A stretch of 64,000 nt of DNA from Vibrio atypicus (GCF_009811315.1 NZ_BLID01000001.1:744001-808000); one strand, 5' to 3'. Positions 34,984-45,884 are shown, counted from the stretch's first letter. Numbers and translations are program-made. Notes: a model not told the origin generated them from the sequence alone.

Positions 34984-35841
34984 TTAGAAAAACGCAACGT
35001 TAGCTTCGCGGCTATTCGGTAGGTTGATTAATTGATCGAGACAGGTTTTATCTAATACAGGGTGAGGCTCGACACCAGTAATTAAAACAATATCAACAGC
35101 GGGCAAAGCTGGCATGTTATCCAGTATCTTTAAATCATCTGACACACTCATTCTTCCCATTGCGCCAATGGCCATTTTTGAACGTACAATAGCGCGTTGT
35201 GCTGAAGCGGTGTTGCAGCATGCTAAGAGTTGATAAGAGATCCCTTGCTTGCTTAGGCCATCAATGGCTGCCGCATGATACTGGCAATCACTTTGAAACA
35301 GTGCAATCGGAATAGGGTGATGTTGAGCCAACTCAAACTCGGCATGGCTGATCCAAACGCCTTTGTCACTGGCGAGAAAATAGCCCTCTTCACTGCCCGC
35401 TGAGCGAGTCACTATTGCAGCATCTAATTTCCCATCATCTAGCTTGGCTCTCAGACTTGAACTGGGCTCGCTAAACACTTGAATGGAACATGTAGGTTCG
35501 GCCTGTTGTAAAATCTTGACCACTTGAGGCAACAGTTTATCGTTATAATCTTCAGGACAACCTAAGCGTAGTGGTCGCTTGTTCTCGTAACGTTTGACCT
35601 GCTTGAGCGCTTGATTGTGTAACCCTACCAATTGCTCAGCATGAGAGCGTAACGCGATACCGGCTTCGCTTAGTACCAGATTACGCCCTTCTTTTTCAAA
35701 TAAGCTGACATTAAGCTCATCTTCCAACTTACGCATTTGCGCACTAAAGGCGGACTGAGTTCTATTTATCTGTTTTGCGGCGCGAGTAAAGCTGCCTGTT
35801 TCAATAAATGCAAGAAAGCTACGTAGCGCGTCGATATCCAT
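34984..35841 (-). CDS. LysR-family regulator, divergent to glutathione transferase gene
   Basis: A 285-residue LysR regulator. The N-terminal helix-turn-helix reads MDIDALRSFLAFIETGSFTR and SAFSAQMRKLEDELNVSLFE, followed by a substrate-binding domain with RLGCPEDYNDKLLPQVVKIL and GKLDAAIVTRS. The ATG at 35841 gives the standard N-terminus; the frame is open upstream to 35910 but has no good ribosome site. It is divergent from the glutathione S-transferase gene (126-base gap), which is its probable target. Confidence 0.87.
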   Translation of the reverse strand: MDIDALRSFLAFIETGSFTRAAKQINRTQSAFSAQMRKLEDELNVSLFEKEGRNLVLSEAGIALRSHAEQLVGLHNQALKQVKRYENKRPLRLGCPEDYNDKLLPQVVKILQQAEPTCSIQVFSEPSSSLRAKLDDGKLDAAIVTRSAGSEEGYFLASDKGVWISHAEFELAQHHPIPIALFQSDCQYHAAAIDGLSKQGISYQLLACCNTASAQRAIVRSKMAIGAMGRMSVSDDLKILDNMPALPAVDIVLITGVEPHPVLDKTCLDQLINLPNSREANVAFF

Positions 35842-35967
35842 ATTCAACGTGATCCATCGTTTTTGTTGAAGTCTTCCATCAAAACTATCTGTTAGTCGGC
35901 TAAATAACAATCAGATATTGTGGTTTGTATCTTCACTCATCATTGTAAACACAGCATGGAGGCACAA

Positions 35968-36615
35968 ATGCAACTCTTTATAGGCAACCAGAATTACTCT
36001 AGTTGGTCACTTCGAGCATGGCTAATTTTCTCGCAATATCAACTAGATGTGGAAGTAACCAAGCTTGGGCTAGGTACTCAACAGTTTTACGACACTTTAG
36101 CGCCTATTACACCAGCTGCTAAAGTACCAACGCTAATAGATAGTGAACTCATTGTGTGGGATTCTCTGGCGATTTTGGAGTATATCAACGAGCAATACCT
36201 CAATGGAAAAGCGTGGCCGAGTGAAGTGAATGAAAGAGCTAAAGCGCGCTCTATCGCATCAGAAATGCACTCTGGATTCTTTTATTTAAGAAACGAGCTA
36301 CCCATGAATATTCGAGCGCGTCGTAAGGTTGAGTTAAGCTCTGGAGCGTTAAAAGATATTGCGCGTATTGATGCGATATGGGCAGAGCAAGCGACTTTGT
36401 ATCCAAACGAATGGCTGTTTGGCGAGTGGTCGATCGTGGATGCGATGTATGCACCAGTTACGCTACGTTTTTTAACTTATGGTATTGAGTTATCAGAAGG
36501 TGCAATGGCTTATCAGCAAAAAGTGTTGGCAAGTGAATCCTTACGTCAATGGTTAGAAGAAGCGAGCTTAGAGAGTGAGGTAGTTGAGGAGGATGAAGCC
36601 GGCGAATCGATTTAG
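35968..36615 (+). CDS. Glutathione S-transferase family protein
   Basis: A 215-residue GST. The N-terminal thioredoxin-like domain begins MQLFIGNQNYSSWSLRAWL, with the Ser-Ser-Trp-Ser segment as the likely glutathione-activating site, and includes AKVPTLIDSELIVWDSLAIL, the conserved Pro and Ser for glutathione. The C-terminal helical domain follows, with FGEWSIVDAMYAPVTLRF as the N-capping motif. The ATG at 35968 has an excellent GGAGG site; the upstream in-frame start at 35920 does not. A divergent LysR gene may regulate it. Confidence 0.9.
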   Translation: MQLFIGNQNYSSWSLRAWLIFSQYQLDVEVTKLGLGTQQFYDTLAPITPAAKVPTLIDSELIVWDSLAILEYINEQYLNGKAWPSEVNERAKARSIASEMHSGFFYLRNELPMNIRARRKVELSSGALKDIARIDAIWAEQATLYPNEWLFGEWSIVDAMYAPVTLRFLTYGIELSEGAMAYQQKVLASESLRQWLEEASLESEVVEEDEAGESI

Positions 36616-36787
36616 TGCTGCTGTGGTCGCACTATAAATGAAACGGCCAAGATCATTGCGGTTTTAGTAAATTATGACTATTACAAATACGTAATAGTCA
36701 TTTGATTTTTTGTGGGATAGTCATTTCTTAAATAAAGATTACACTTACTCTCATCAAATAGAGTGAATAAGAAATAAGGCAATTATC

Positions 36788-37372
36788 ATGGCTGAGCACA
36801 ATCCCTCACACTTCCAAGTTGGCCAGACGTTTATCAACCACCCTTTTCAAGCGGGTGATGGTGCGATGCTGGAGTTATTTCGTAATGACTTACCGAACTT
36901 ACTTTATGTGGGCCTAGGCAATATCACCGCTGATGAGCAAGAAGTGTTGGGTCAATCCGCGGCGAAACTCGGTGTGATTGCATCAGAAAATGGCGGTTGT
37001 TTGCTTGTTGCTTGCTTTGGAGGATTGGCATTTGAGATGCAGTTAAATTCAGCGGCAATACCTGATGATTACTTTCTGTTAGATGAAGAAAAGGCTCTTA
37101 CTGTTTCTATGGTAGCGATGGATACCGCAACGAGTTTAGTGTGCGCGATTCGCGAGTTTACTTTACCAGAAGCATTGAGCCAGCAGTTAATTGATATTAC
37201 CAAGGTACAGCGAGCGCTTGAAGATGCGGATCAAGTAAATGAGGAAAATATCCACTTAATCAATTCTTTAACACCAGAGTCGCTGCAAGAGCAGATGGAA
37301 TTTCACACCCTTCAGAGTGTGATTGCGGCACCAAGGTGTGGTTGTGGACATCACCATCATCACTCCCATTAG
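36788..37372 (+). CDS. Hypothetical protein with histidine-rich C-terminal tail
   Basis: A 194-residue cytoplasmic protein that I do not recognise. It has no signal peptide or membrane helix. The last residues read CGCGHHHHHSH, which looks like a metal-binding tail such as those on nickel/zinc chaperones (UreE, HypB, SlyD families), although the rest does not resemble them. The central part (LGVIASENGGCLLVACFGGL) looks like a compact alpha/beta core. The ATG at 36788 follows AATAAGGC. It is followed by a strong terminator and is apparently monocistronic. Confidence 0.75.
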   Translation: MAEHNPSHFQVGQTFINHPFQAGDGAMLELFRNDLPNLLYVGLGNITADEQEVLGQSAAKLGVIASENGGCLLVACFGGLAFEMQLNSAAIPDDYFLLDEEKALTVSMVAMDTATSLVCAIREFTLPEALSQQLIDITKVQRALEDADQVNEENIHLINSLTPESLQEQMEFHTLQSVIAAPRCGCGHHHHHSH

Positions 37373-37392
37373 AGTGAGAACATTTTAAAAAG

Positions 37393-37419
37393 AAAGGCGC
37401 AGATGATGCGCCTTTCTTG
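37393..37419. terminator. Terminator between His-tail gene and alkaline-phosphatase-like gene
   Basis: AAAGGCGCA and TGCGCCTTT form a 9-base stem with a 5-base loop, followed by TTCTT. It lies between two convergent genes. Confidence 0.75.
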
Positions 37420-37432
37420 TTTCTGTCATGAG

Positions 37433-40315
37433 CTATGGATTGATATCGAGTTTGTTCAATAGCGATGGGTAACCCCAACCGTTTTTCCCTGCCACGACTT
37501 TGTCATCGGTAAGGTATTGATAGAGTGTTGGTGCTAATGAACCATTGGCTTCACTGGTTAATGGTATTGGGTTTGGACCAATAGGTTCTCCCCAAAAACC
37601 AAGGAAAGCGTCTTTTTCTAGGTAGCTTTCACCGGCATGCCTACCTGGAACTTTTGTATTGTAGCCAAACCCTTCTGCAGGAAACAGATTGATGGTTCCT
37701 GCGCGATCTTCAGCGTAAATTTGTGCAAGTTCCACAACCGAATCTGGGCGAGGAGTAAAACGGGTCAACTCTCGCCACTGTTTACTGGTACACCAAGTCT
37801 CTGGCGCGGAAATATTTGCTCGGTAGAGACATTGATCGATCAACTGGCTGTATTGGTTGAATGCGCTGTCATTAGGTTTCGGGAGGTATGGATTTAGCTC
37901 CTGAAGTTGCAATAGTTTTACGTTTCCATTGAGTGAATGATAGAAGTAGCGGTCTTCATCACGCAAAATCTCTTCATCCAATCGTTGTCCATCTCGGCTG
38001 CCGACGATTCGTACCGAGCATGATTGCTCGCTGCATTGCGTATTACGAACCAATAAGTAATCGAGACTTTCACCCAAATAGTGGAGTGTTTGTTGAATGA
38101 TATCGACGCGTTCACCTTTAGGCGCGTTGATAGGGTGCCATTGGGTTAATTCTGGATAAAGTGGTTGCGTTTGCCATCCTTGCTTGGAGTTGAACATATC
38201 AAGCATAAAGTTGCCGCCCGCTGTTGAAGCGACGACAACATCAATACCTTTATTGCTTGGATAGTTGAGAGCATTAGTGATCTTTGGCCCTTCGCCTTCA
38301 TCAGAGGATATCTTCTTGATCACGAGAGGGTAACCTAACGCTTGCTCTAGCGGTTCAAAGATGGCCTTTTCAGGGTTCAAAGTGTGATAAACCGGGCTTA
38401 AGCCGTGATCGCCTGCAATGCCAAATAGGGTGTTTTGATACAGTCCCGCTTTTTTGTACGCCTGTTCGACTTGACCAATCCAATAGTCGAGGCGATTAAG
38501 CTCGCCGCTTGGCATGATGATTTCATCGCTAAATGGGCCGACGAAATGAGCGAAATGATCTGGCCAAGGGTTATAGATTAAGGTGAAATCTGGCATACCT
38601 CTGCCATCAAGCTTTGAGTACTGCTCTAGGTTTTGTTCAATTTTCCATTTCTTGGTTAAACGGGTATAGATGTCCCACACCGGAATGGTTTGGTAACTCT
38701 CGATGTTATCGATTAACGTTTGGCGTTTACGCGTTAGCTCTACTTCAACCTCTGCTCTTTCATCGAGTTCACGTAAACAGCGTTTTTCGCCAAAATCTCT
38801 CAGGGCTTCACCTGCCCCAAGGTTCACCAGACCATCATAGGTGGTATGCGCATTCCAATCGTATTGTGCGTTGCAGTTTAGAGTCTTTAGATAGTTCAGT
38901 CGGTCAAACATAGTCTGAACTTTGTTTGCTTGCATCAATCGGTCAAGCTGCAGCGCATCGTTACCGAAGAAGTAATAAGCGCGGTCTTCACTTCTATCGA
39001 CGAAGTGGAAGTTAGGAATACCTGTTCCTAGATCGCCGGAGACTTTTGCTCCTGTCTTGATGATAGGCAGGTTGCGCACGCTGATGGTAGGCGTCGAGGA
39101 GACACCCACTTGAACGATGGAGTCTGAATGATCGCGATACAGACGTTTAAAGAAGGGTAGGTAATTCGGATCTTTATAAGTTTGCTCGGACAAAATTTCT
39201 ATAAAACGCATATCTTGCACATGCTCTGGCTTAGATTGAGCATAGTCCGGAGTCGCACTCGATAGCTTTAGGTGCTGCTGATAGGCATGTTTGATGAAAG
39301 GTTTGTCAGGGTCGACTAAGCCTTCCATTAAGCCTTGTTGTAGCCCATCAACCGTTATCTGTACGGCCAAGCGACGATTTTGTTGAGATTGGAGAAACGC
39401 TACGGTCTGCTGCGGCTGATGTTTAAAGCTTCTTTGCAACCAGTCGTTGAGTCTTTCTTGGCGCTCATCTTGATAAACAAACTGTCGATACGCCTTAAGA
39501 ACGTTGAGTCGTACGAAATCAATAAGGCTGATGGTAATCGCTTGAGCCTTGTTATTCGGTTTCTCTGAGTTGACGGCTTTTCCATCCTCAGCAATCGCCA
39601 TGACTGAGTTTTTCATGTCGCCTGCGTCCATGCCTTGGGCGACTTGGCTAAGGATATTGACAACAATAGGTTGAATTTTAGCAACCAGCTCTAAATCGGC
39701 TTCATTGTTGGTCAAATAGGTATATTGATCAGGCAAGGTTTCCATCTCTTGCCATTCACCCACTTGAACCAGCGCGTCGTAGACCGTCACCATAGATGCC
39801 ATGAATTCACCATCTATTTTTAAGCCTTCCTGATGCGCTTGATCTTTATGGTGTTCTTTGTTCGCTTTGGGTTGTTGGTCACTTAGACTAAATAGCGTGT
39901 GTTCAAAGCCGCGTAACGCTTGTTGATCGTAGACCGTTTTTAAGTACTGCTTGAAGGCATCTTTATCATCGATTCCGGTATAGCGGTCGTAGAATTGGTA
40001 TAAGAAGTATGCGAGCGGAATGGCGTAAGTTGGATCGGCAATCTGCCCCATTACTCTCGCTTTCGTTGCGGCATCGAGCGGTAAAGTCAGCAAATAGGTT
40101 TCTAGTGTAACGCCGCCAATGGTGAAGAGAGTGAGATCTCTAGCAAAGCGAGTGGAGTAACTGAGGGAAGATGTTATCTGGTTTTTAAGTACTTCAGAGG
40201 AGTTAAATAAGCCGCCAATTAAAGGCGTACTCCCAACTTCTGCATGACTCATTTGCGGTACAGCCATCACTGCACCTACGGCAATCGTTAATGCCTTCAT
40301 CCTAAACCAACTCAT
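37433..40315 (-). CDS. Large secreted alkaline-phosphatase-superfamily protein (type I phosphodiesterase-like)
   Basis: A 960-residue secreted protein with a signal peptide ending SHA near residue 25. Residues 600-660 contain YNPWPDHFAHFVGPFSDEII and GIAGDHGLSPVYHTL, the Asp/His metal-binding motifs of the alkaline phosphatase / nucleotide pyrophosphatase superfamily. A further SP-like motif occurs near residue 410 (VSSTPTISVRNLPI), where the nucleophile Thr or Ser would be expected. The first 350 residues are a helical region without recognised domain. The substrate is unknown. The start at 40315 has AGGAAG upstream. It is longer than typical members because of the N-terminal extension. Confidence 0.8.
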   Translation of the reverse strand: MSWFRMKALTIAVGAVMAVPQMSHAEVGSTPLIGGLFNSSEVLKNQITSSLSYSTRFARDLTLFTIGGVTLETYLLTLPLDAATKARVMGQIADPTYAIPLAYFLYQFYDRYTGIDDKDAFKQYLKTVYDQQALRGFEHTLFSLSDQQPKANKEHHKDQAHQEGLKIDGEFMASMVTVYDALVQVGEWQEMETLPDQYTYLTNNEADLELVAKIQPIVVNILSQVAQGMDAGDMKNSVMAIAEDGKAVNSEKPNNKAQAITISLIDFVRLNVLKAYRQFVYQDERQERLNDWLQRSFKHQPQQTVAFLQSQQNRRLAVQITVDGLQQGLMEGLVDPDKPFIKHAYQQHLKLSSATPDYAQSKPEHVQDMRFIEILSEQTYKDPNYLPFFKRLYRDHSDSIVQVGVSSTPTISVRNLPIIKTGAKVSGDLGTGIPNFHFVDRSEDRAYYFFGNDALQLDRLMQANKVQTMFDRLNYLKTLNCNAQYDWNAHTTYDGLVNLGAGEALRDFGEKRCLRELDERAEVEVELTRKRQTLIDNIESYQTIPVWDIYTRLTKKWKIEQNLEQYSKLDGRGMPDFTLIYNPWPDHFAHFVGPFSDEIIMPSGELNRLDYWIGQVEQAYKKAGLYQNTLFGIAGDHGLSPVYHTLNPEKAIFEPLEQALGYPLVIKKISSDEGEGPKITNALNYPSNKGIDVVVASTAGGNFMLDMFNSKQGWQTQPLYPELTQWHPINAPKGERVDIIQQTLHYLGESLDYLLVRNTQCSEQSCSVRIVGSRDGQRLDEEILRDEDRYFYHSLNGNVKLLQLQELNPYLPKPNDSAFNQYSQLIDQCLYRANISAPETWCTSKQWRELTRFTPRPDSVVELAQIYAEDRAGTINLFPAEGFGYNTKVPGRHAGESYLEKDAFLGFWGEPIGPNPIPLTSEANGSLAPTLYQYLTDDKVVAGKNGWGYPSLLNKLDINP

Positions 40316-40481
40316 TGAAAATCTTCCTGTTGTACTCCATCAGCCTACATTCTGGCAGTTCTGTATTGGAGTGCAAGGATTCTATTCTCTTAGCATTGAG
40401 CTTAATGGAATGATTAAATCTGCGTCGTCCTTTACTTATTTAAGCACACGAGAGAGACGCAGAATTTAATTGAGAGAAAAA

Positions 40482-42431
40482 CTACGCCCCCATCTTAAAC
40501 CGATTGACTTGACCCGACAGATGTTCCGATACCTCGGTGAGCTCTTCAGCAGTGCCAGAGACCTGATTGACTGACTCTTGGTTGCTTTGAGTGATCGTAT
40601 TGGCATCTTCTGCGTTTGCGCCTAGTGATTGCGTCAAGCTATCTTGTTCATCGACAGAGCTGGCAATCTGGCTGTTGGCTTGGTTGAGGTCTTGAATGTG
40701 TTTATTAATTACATGCAGGTTTTCTGAGGCTTGCTGAGCTTGAGTAGAGGCTTGCGAAACCGTTCCGTGGCTCTCTTTGATAGACTCTAACGCTTCTTTC
40801 GCACCATGCTGAAGGGTACGAATTAGCTCATCAATTTGGCTGGCGGATTCCTGGGTTCTTTTCGCCAACGTTCGAACTTCATCGGCCACCACGGCAAAAC
40901 CACGACCTTGATCCCCCGCGCGAGCGGCTTCAATCGCTGCGTTTAGTGCAAGCAGATTGGTTTGCTCAGTGACGCCTTGAATGACCTCTAAAATTGCCCC
41001 AATGTTCATCGATTCTTGATGCAAATCGACCACCTTTTGGCTACTGATCTGCATCTGCTTGTCCGCATGATCGATCTCTTGCAGAGTTTTCTCTACCTCT
41101 TCCAGCCCCATTGCGACATTTGAGGTAGCCTGATTTGCAACTTCTGAAGCGTGATTGGCATTGGAAGCGATCTCTGATGTACTGGCAGCCAACTGAGAGA
41201 CGGTTGTAGCAATATTGGTCATTTCCTCATTCAGTCGCGCAGCATATGCAGAGCTGGTGTCAGTCACTTGATTTAATGATTGGGACATTTCCCCAACGCG
41301 TAAGCTCGAAGAGTTGACTTGACTGACGATGTCTCTTAGTGACTCAATGGTCTTTTTCATGTTCTCTAGCAGCTGGCCAATCTCGTTTTTGTCCGTGATT
41401 TTTACGTCGACATTGAGGTTGCCCTCAGCCAGTTCATTGGTGATCTCTTTGACTTGTTTGATGCCGCTAGAAATAGAGCGATTGATTAATATTGCGCTGA
41501 TGGTACCGACAAATAAAGCCACGCCAGTCAATAGCACAATAATCTGGATAGAACGTTCTTCGCCGTCATTAAGTAGTGGGATTAGTGATTGCTGCTGCTG
41601 ATCGAGAACTGCTTTTGCTTCTTCCACAGCAACAGCAAGTTGATCGCCCAAACTGATTAAGTTTTGCTGCAGTAAGGCATTTTCGCCCTTTTTCTGATGC
41701 ACTAAGTCAAAACTCTTTGCGTAGGCTTCACGTTGCGTCGTAAAACCTTTGATGAGCTCAGCCTGGTAGTCAGATGAATTGAGTGAGCTAATGTCGCCTT
41801 CAATGCCGGGCAGCGAATACTCAAACAGGTCAAAGCCAGCTTCGTAGTTTTTTTCGTTGGTATTTTTAGCGTAAGTCAGGACAGCAATTTTGGCGGCAAG
41901 AAAGTTCTCCATCAACATACCTGCATACAAACTGGCGTTGGAATCGTTGTTGTTGTACGACTCATACAATAAGTTTTGTGCGGCTTGCAGAGCATCTTTC
42001 TCTCGCTTGACCATATCAACGTTGAGTAGTTGGTCAATAAATTGCTCACTTTGGCTCATAGATTGATAAGCGCTATCAAACTCTGTCACGCTTGCTTTCA
42101 CTTGGTCTAAACTTGCGAGAGTTTCACTGGTTTGGCTACTTGTTTGCAATTGTTCAAGTAAGGTCAGAATGTGTTGTCGACTTACTTGATACTGCTGGTC
42201 GTATTTCTCATCTAGCGTATTGATAAAGCGTTCTGATGCAAGGCGCATCTGTAAAAAATGGGATTGAATAGCATCGGATTGACTGGCTTGGTGGCTCAGA
42301 GTCCTATAGTCCTGAAATCCTAGTGATAAGGTTTTGATGCCTTGGAAACTGACAATGCCAGAAATGATAAAAAAGAGTAAACAGATGGCATAGCCAAGCT
42401 TAATCTTTAAAGCAATCGATAGTTGGCGCAT
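40482..42431 (-). CDS. Methyl-accepting chemotaxis protein with long helical sensor (HBM-like)
   Basis: A 649-residue chemoreceptor. A membrane helix at residues 12-28 is followed by a roughly 260-residue, almost entirely helical periplasmic region, the pattern of helical bimodular sensor domains that bind organic acids. A second membrane helix ([20 protein letters not shown]) and HAMP linker precede the signalling domain, with [20 protein letters not shown] at its tip. There is no C-terminal pentapeptide. The ATG at 42431 is preferred to one at 42437 by ribosome-site spacing. It may correspond to the receptor near malT in other vibrios, from memory. Confidence 0.92.
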   Translation of the reverse strand: MRQLSIALKIKLGYAICLLFFIISGIVSFQGIKTLSLGFQDYRTLSHQASQSDAIQSHFLQMRLASERFINTLDEKYDQQYQVSRQHILTLLEQLQTSSQTSETLASLDQVKASVTEFDSAYQSMSQSEQFIDQLLNVDMVKREKDALQAAQNLLYESYNNNDSNASLYAGMLMENFLAAKIAVLTYAKNTNEKNYEAGFDLFEYSLPGIEGDISSLNSSDYQAELIKGFTTQREAYAKSFDLVHQKKGENALLQQNLISLGDQLAVAVEEAKAVLDQQQQSLIPLLNDGEERSIQIIVLLTGVALFVGTISAILINRSISSGIKQVKEITNELAEGNLNVDVKITDKNEIGQLLENMKKTIESLRDIVSQVNSSSLRVGEMSQSLNQVTDTSSAYAARLNEEMTNIATTVSQLAASTSEIASNANHASEVANQATSNVAMGLEEVEKTLQEIDHADKQMQISSQKVVDLHQESMNIGAILEVIQGVTEQTNLLALNAAIEAARAGDQGRGFAVVADEVRTLAKRTQESASQIDELIRTLQHGAKEALESIKESHGTVSQASTQAQQASENLHVINKHIQDLNQANSQIASSVDEQDSLTQSLGANAEDANTITQSNQESVNQVSGTAEELTEVSEHLSGQVNRFKMGA

Positions 42432-42578
42432 AAACATCCTTCATATAGCAGCTAACTGTACTTTAATAGTTCTTTAGGTCTAGGATGAAAGTATGCGGCA
42501 TGTAAAGATAATGTGTCAATTGTGTTGTTTTTGTTCTTGCTAGGGCTTCTGTTGCTATTTCAATTTTCTTCTGGATAA

Positions 42579-42607
42579 ACAAAAGCGCAGCTCTATGAGC
42601 TGCGCTT
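42579..42607 (-). terminator. Rho-independent terminator of malT
   Basis: AAGCGCAGCTC and GAGCTGCGCTT form an 11-base perfect stem with a TAT loop. Read on the minus strand, a T-run follows, directly after malT. Confidence 0.85.
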
Positions 42608-42620
42608 AGTCGTTTCACTG

Positions 42621-45329
42621 TTAGTACCCCATTAACTGCAGTAAATTCTCTGCGGTTTTAATGGCTTCCTTACGGTTAGCAATATTCAGTTTTTGATACA
42701 AGTTTCGGATGTGAGTTTTAATCGTGGTGCCCGCCACATCCAGCTCTTGGGCGATTTGTTCGTTGCTAAAACCTGAGTAAATCAAACCTAATACTTGCCA
42801 TTCACGTTGAGTCAATGGACTGGTACGGACAAGTTCTGGAATGTTGGGGTGGTTTACTAGCTTCTCTACAAACTCTTCATCAAAGTGAACAGAACGGCTA
42901 CGCTGAGTAGTGGAGATATCTTTCAGCAGTTGCTGTGCGCGGTGGCGCTCAAGTTCACCCAACTCACTTTTATGATTTAGCTTCTCAAGGATATGACCAA
43001 TTTTAGCCCCATCGACTAGGAAGTTGCCCAGCATACCTGTTTGGTTCGTTAGTGCTAAAGCCTGCTTAAGAAACTCGCGTGCAGCTTGTTCATTGTTCAA
43101 GGAAATCGCCAGAACCGCCTCAACAATTAAGTTGCGGTTAGTATCGGTGAGTAACTCGCATTCTTGAGCTTGTTGCTGCAAGAAGGCTAAGCTTTGCTCT
43201 GCTTGATCGTACAGTTCTAATGCAATTTGTGCTCTGGTGATGTTTCGCCATTGCAATTGGGTAAAGTGATTGCGAGCTTGCTCTGGACGTTCAGCGGTTT
43301 CTAACCATTGCTGAATCGAATCTAAATCTCCGCGAGCTTGCCAAAATAGAATCAAAGAAAGCGAAGCATTGGCTGTCCAATCGACGTGATAGGTTGACTG
43401 TTTTTGCAAATGAATGATTTGCTCAATAAATTTGCCAGCTTTATCTAGTTCACCGCGGCCAATAGCAATACGAGCGAGCATTGAGTAACTGTGTAAATGT
43501 TTGCTAGAGCTATGGTTTCCTAATATATCGAGCCCTTTATAGGCGCACTCTTCAGCCTCATCTAATCGGTTCCAACACCATAAAATTTGCGCGCGTACGC
43601 GAAGTACAAATTCATGCAATGGCACTTGCTGAAGCTGCTGCTCTTCAATCAATTTAAAGGCATTGTCTTGTATTTCAAATGCCGCTTGCACATAGCCTTG
43701 AGCAATTAAAATCTCGCTTTGTTGGAACATCGCCCAAATGGCTTGATGATAAACCTGGTATTGACGCGCCAGTTTTTCGGTTTGCTGCATCATAGGTAGT
43801 GCACGGCTTAGATGGCCTAGTACGTGGTTGACTTCACCGACAACAGAAGTGGCCACAATTCGGCTACGATAAACCGTGCTATCAAGTTGGCTTAGTGCTA
43901 GCTCAGCGAGTTCTAACGCTTTCTCAGGCTCATTTTGGTTAATGGCAACTTGTGCGCGTAATGCATTGAACTCGCCTTGTTCTTTACTGCTTAAGGTGAC
44001 GTTAAAGGATTTCATCTGCGCATCAGCTTTTGACAGCAGGTCGCCCACATCATTGTAACGGTGTTGGCTCTGCGCGAGCCAAGCTTGCAACATACAAAGC
44101 TTAGGTTCAGTGTAGAGTTGTTCTGGTGTTAAACTCTCAATCGCCTTTTCAACGGTTTGTAGCTCACCGCCATTGAACATCTTCCAACCATACTGAACCA
44201 AAATATCTGCGACTAGCTGACTATCTTGTGCTTTCTGAGCATGAGAGAGCGCTTGATGCGGTGATGATAATTTTAGCCAAGCTTGAGCAGCCGTATGGTG
44301 AAGTTCCGTCTCTTGTTGCGGGATGCGTGCTGAGCGCTCATGAGTTAGGAATTCAGCAAACAAGTTGTGGAATCGGTACCAGTTTTGCTCACCTTCTAAA
44401 GGGTGAATAAACAAGCCAAATCGGTTGAGCGACTCAATCATACTTAGCGCATCATCACGCTGAGTCAGTGTTGATACTAAGGTATCGTTAAAGTGATCGA
44501 GGACGGAACATTGCAATAAGAACATACGCGTTTCTGGGTCTAACAGGTCAAAGACTTCTTCGACTAGATAATCCCAAAGGTGTGCATGGTTGAACTCAGA
44601 GAAGGACTCTGCCGACTGTGCAAGCGTTTTATGTTGATGCTGAGCTTGAAGCGCAATCAGTTGTAATGCGGATGGCCAACCTTCGACATAACTGCGTAGG
44701 TTATCGGCGGTAGTGTCATCAATACCATCAGCAACACGTTGATTGAAGAATCGCGTGGTTTCTTCTGTATCAAACGCGAGTAATTCATTACCAATTTCGA
44801 TCATGAGATCGCGAACACGCAGGTTAGCCGTGCCGAGTGGTGGCGCTGCGCGGCTTGTTACGACGAGTGTTAGGTTTTCAGGCATGTGTTTCAAAAAGAA
44901 TCGCATAGCCTCATGAATGTCTTCATCGCTGATGAGGTGATAATCATCTAAAACTAAATAGCATTCTTGATGAAAATCGGCCATCTCCGAGAAAATTTCA
45001 CTAAAAAGGGAGTGAAGTGACGAGAACTGGCGTTTTTCTGCCAGCTTTTGAGAATTTGGACAAGCGTTATTTGTCGCCTTGTTTAATGCCTGTAAAAGGT
45101 AATTCATGAAGCGAAACGAATCGTTATCGCTTTCGTCTATGCTATACCATCCCACATGATTTTTATCAGAAAGCCATTGCGCGGCCATGGTGGTTTTTCC
45201 ATAGCCAGCTGGTGAGCGAAACAGGATGAGTTTGTAGCATGGTGCTTGTTGGAGTAAATCAAGCACTCTTGGGCGGACAATCGCATTATGTAACCGGCCT
45301 GGGCGAGTTAATTTAGAAGGAATCCACAT
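42621..45329 (-). CDS. malT: MalT, transcriptional activator of maltose/maltodextrin genes
   Basis: A 902-residue STAND-family activator. It begins [21 protein letters not shown] Walker A motif (SPAGYGKTT) lies near residue 42, the Walker B region LVLDDYHLI near residue 125, and tandem helical sensor repeats fill the middle. A LuxR-type DNA-binding domain is at the C-terminus ([40 protein letters not shown]). Activated by maltotriose and ATP, it turns on maltodextrin genes. The ATG at 45329 matches the E. coli N-terminus; the frame extends to 45353 without need. It is divergent to malP, and MalT boxes lie in front of malP. Confidence 0.95.
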   Translation of the reverse strand: MWIPSKLTRPGRLHNAIVRPRVLDLLQQAPCYKLILFRSPAGYGKTTMAAQWLSDKNHVGWYSIDESDNDSFRFMNYLLQALNKATNNACPNSQKLAEKRQFSSLHSLFSEIFSEMADFHQECYLVLDDYHLISDEDIHEAMRFFLKHMPENLTLVVTSRAAPPLGTANLRVRDLMIEIGNELLAFDTEETTRFFNQRVADGIDDTTADNLRSYVEGWPSALQLIALQAQHQHKTLAQSAESFSEFNHAHLWDYLVEEVFDLLDPETRMFLLQCSVLDHFNDTLVSTLTQRDDALSMIESLNRFGLFIHPLEGEQNWYRFHNLFAEFLTHERSARIPQQETELHHTAAQAWLKLSSPHQALSHAQKAQDSQLVADILVQYGWKMFNGGELQTVEKAIESLTPEQLYTEPKLCMLQAWLAQSQHRYNDVGDLLSKADAQMKSFNVTLSSKEQGEFNALRAQVAINQNEPEKALELAELALSQLDSTVYRSRIVATSVVGEVNHVLGHLSRALPMMQQTEKLARQYQVYHQAIWAMFQQSEILIAQGYVQAAFEIQDNAFKLIEEQQLQQVPLHEFVLRVRAQILWCWNRLDEAEECAYKGLDILGNHSSSKHLHSYSMLARIAIGRGELDKAGKFIEQIIHLQKQSTYHVDWTANASLSLILFWQARGDLDSIQQWLETAERPEQARNHFTQLQWRNITRAQIALELYDQAEQSLAFLQQQAQECELLTDTNRNLIVEAVLAISLNNEQAAREFLKQALALTNQTGMLGNFLVDGAKIGHILEKLNHKSELGELERHRAQQLLKDISTTQRSRSVHFDEEFVEKLVNHPNIPELVRTSPLTQREWQVLGLIYSGFSNEQIAQELDVAGTTIKTHIRNLYQKLNIANRKEAIKTAENLLQLMGY

Positions 45330-45692
45330 CTTCTTTTCCCTGCTCTGAACCACTCATTTGTAATTGTTGATAGCGTAAGTGGTTGGTTGAAAATTAGGCA
45401 AATATAACCTTATTGCAAGGGATGTTACTTGAGAACATCATCGACAGTTATTGATCAACCGCTACTTTTTTGGCTATTTCACATTTTGTTGCCTTCTACG
45501 CCCTGTATTTGTGAATCTTGTCACTCTTTATCTATTTTATAAGTGCGATGTGAGTACTTGGTTACACCAAAAACGATGAAACGTGAGTAACAACGGAAAT
45601 CTTATTGTGATCAAGTATGCATATTGAGCAATTGTTATTTTTTCTATACACCTAAGTTTCATATACAAGATGTAGGTTAAATTCGTTGATGG

Positions 45693-45708
45693 TGTGATCT
45701 TAATCACC
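45693..45708. promoter_or_regulatory. CRP binding site TGTGA-N6-TCACC
   Basis: Matches 9 of 10 conserved bases of the TGTGA-N6-TCACA consensus. It lies about 190 bases upstream of malP and could control malP, malT or both under catabolite repression. Confidence 0.65.
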
Positions 45709-45784
45709 AGTGTACTGCTTGAACAATATTGAATTGAGAGTCAGATCACTGAGCTTAAATGAATACGCCCTCTACGCCCTTTGT

Positions 45785-45814
45785 CCTCCTCCCAATACGC
45801 CGTTTAGGAGGAGG
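45785..45814. promoter_or_regulatory. Inverted pair of MalT boxes upstream of malP
   Basis: TAGGAGGAGG on the plus strand (45805-45814) and TGGGAGGAGG on the minus strand (45785-45794) match the MalT consensus GGGGA(T/G)GAGG at 8 and 9 of 10 bases. The proximal box lies about 70 bases before the malP start, roughly 35-45 bases from a possible TATGTC -10 element. The arms could also form a GC-rich hairpin. Confidence 0.65.
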
Positions 45815-45884
45815 ATGTTTTGCTAGCCGAGCACATGCACGATATGTCTCAGATGGATTAGAACTAATAAGTGAGATTTCTCTA

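Larger units (their letters stand above)
45330..45884. other. Divergent malT-malP regulatory region
   Basis: A region of 555 bases between malT and malP. It contains a near-perfect CRP site at 45693 and an inverted pair of MalT boxes at 45785-45814. A reading frame that extends malP upstream through the boxes (from 45759) is not believed. The rest is AT-rich, and no gene was found. Confidence 0.75.

Noticed and set aside
40419..40463. TCTGCGTC / GACGCAGA inverted repeat after the HBM-like chemoreceptor gene
   Set aside because: The 29-base loop makes a stable terminator doubtful and there is no clear T-run, so it was not listed as a feature.
45759..45884. Upstream extension of malP to an ATG at 45759
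   Set aside because: The added 42 residues run through the MalT boxes, do not look like a phosphorylase N-terminus, and have no good ribosome site.
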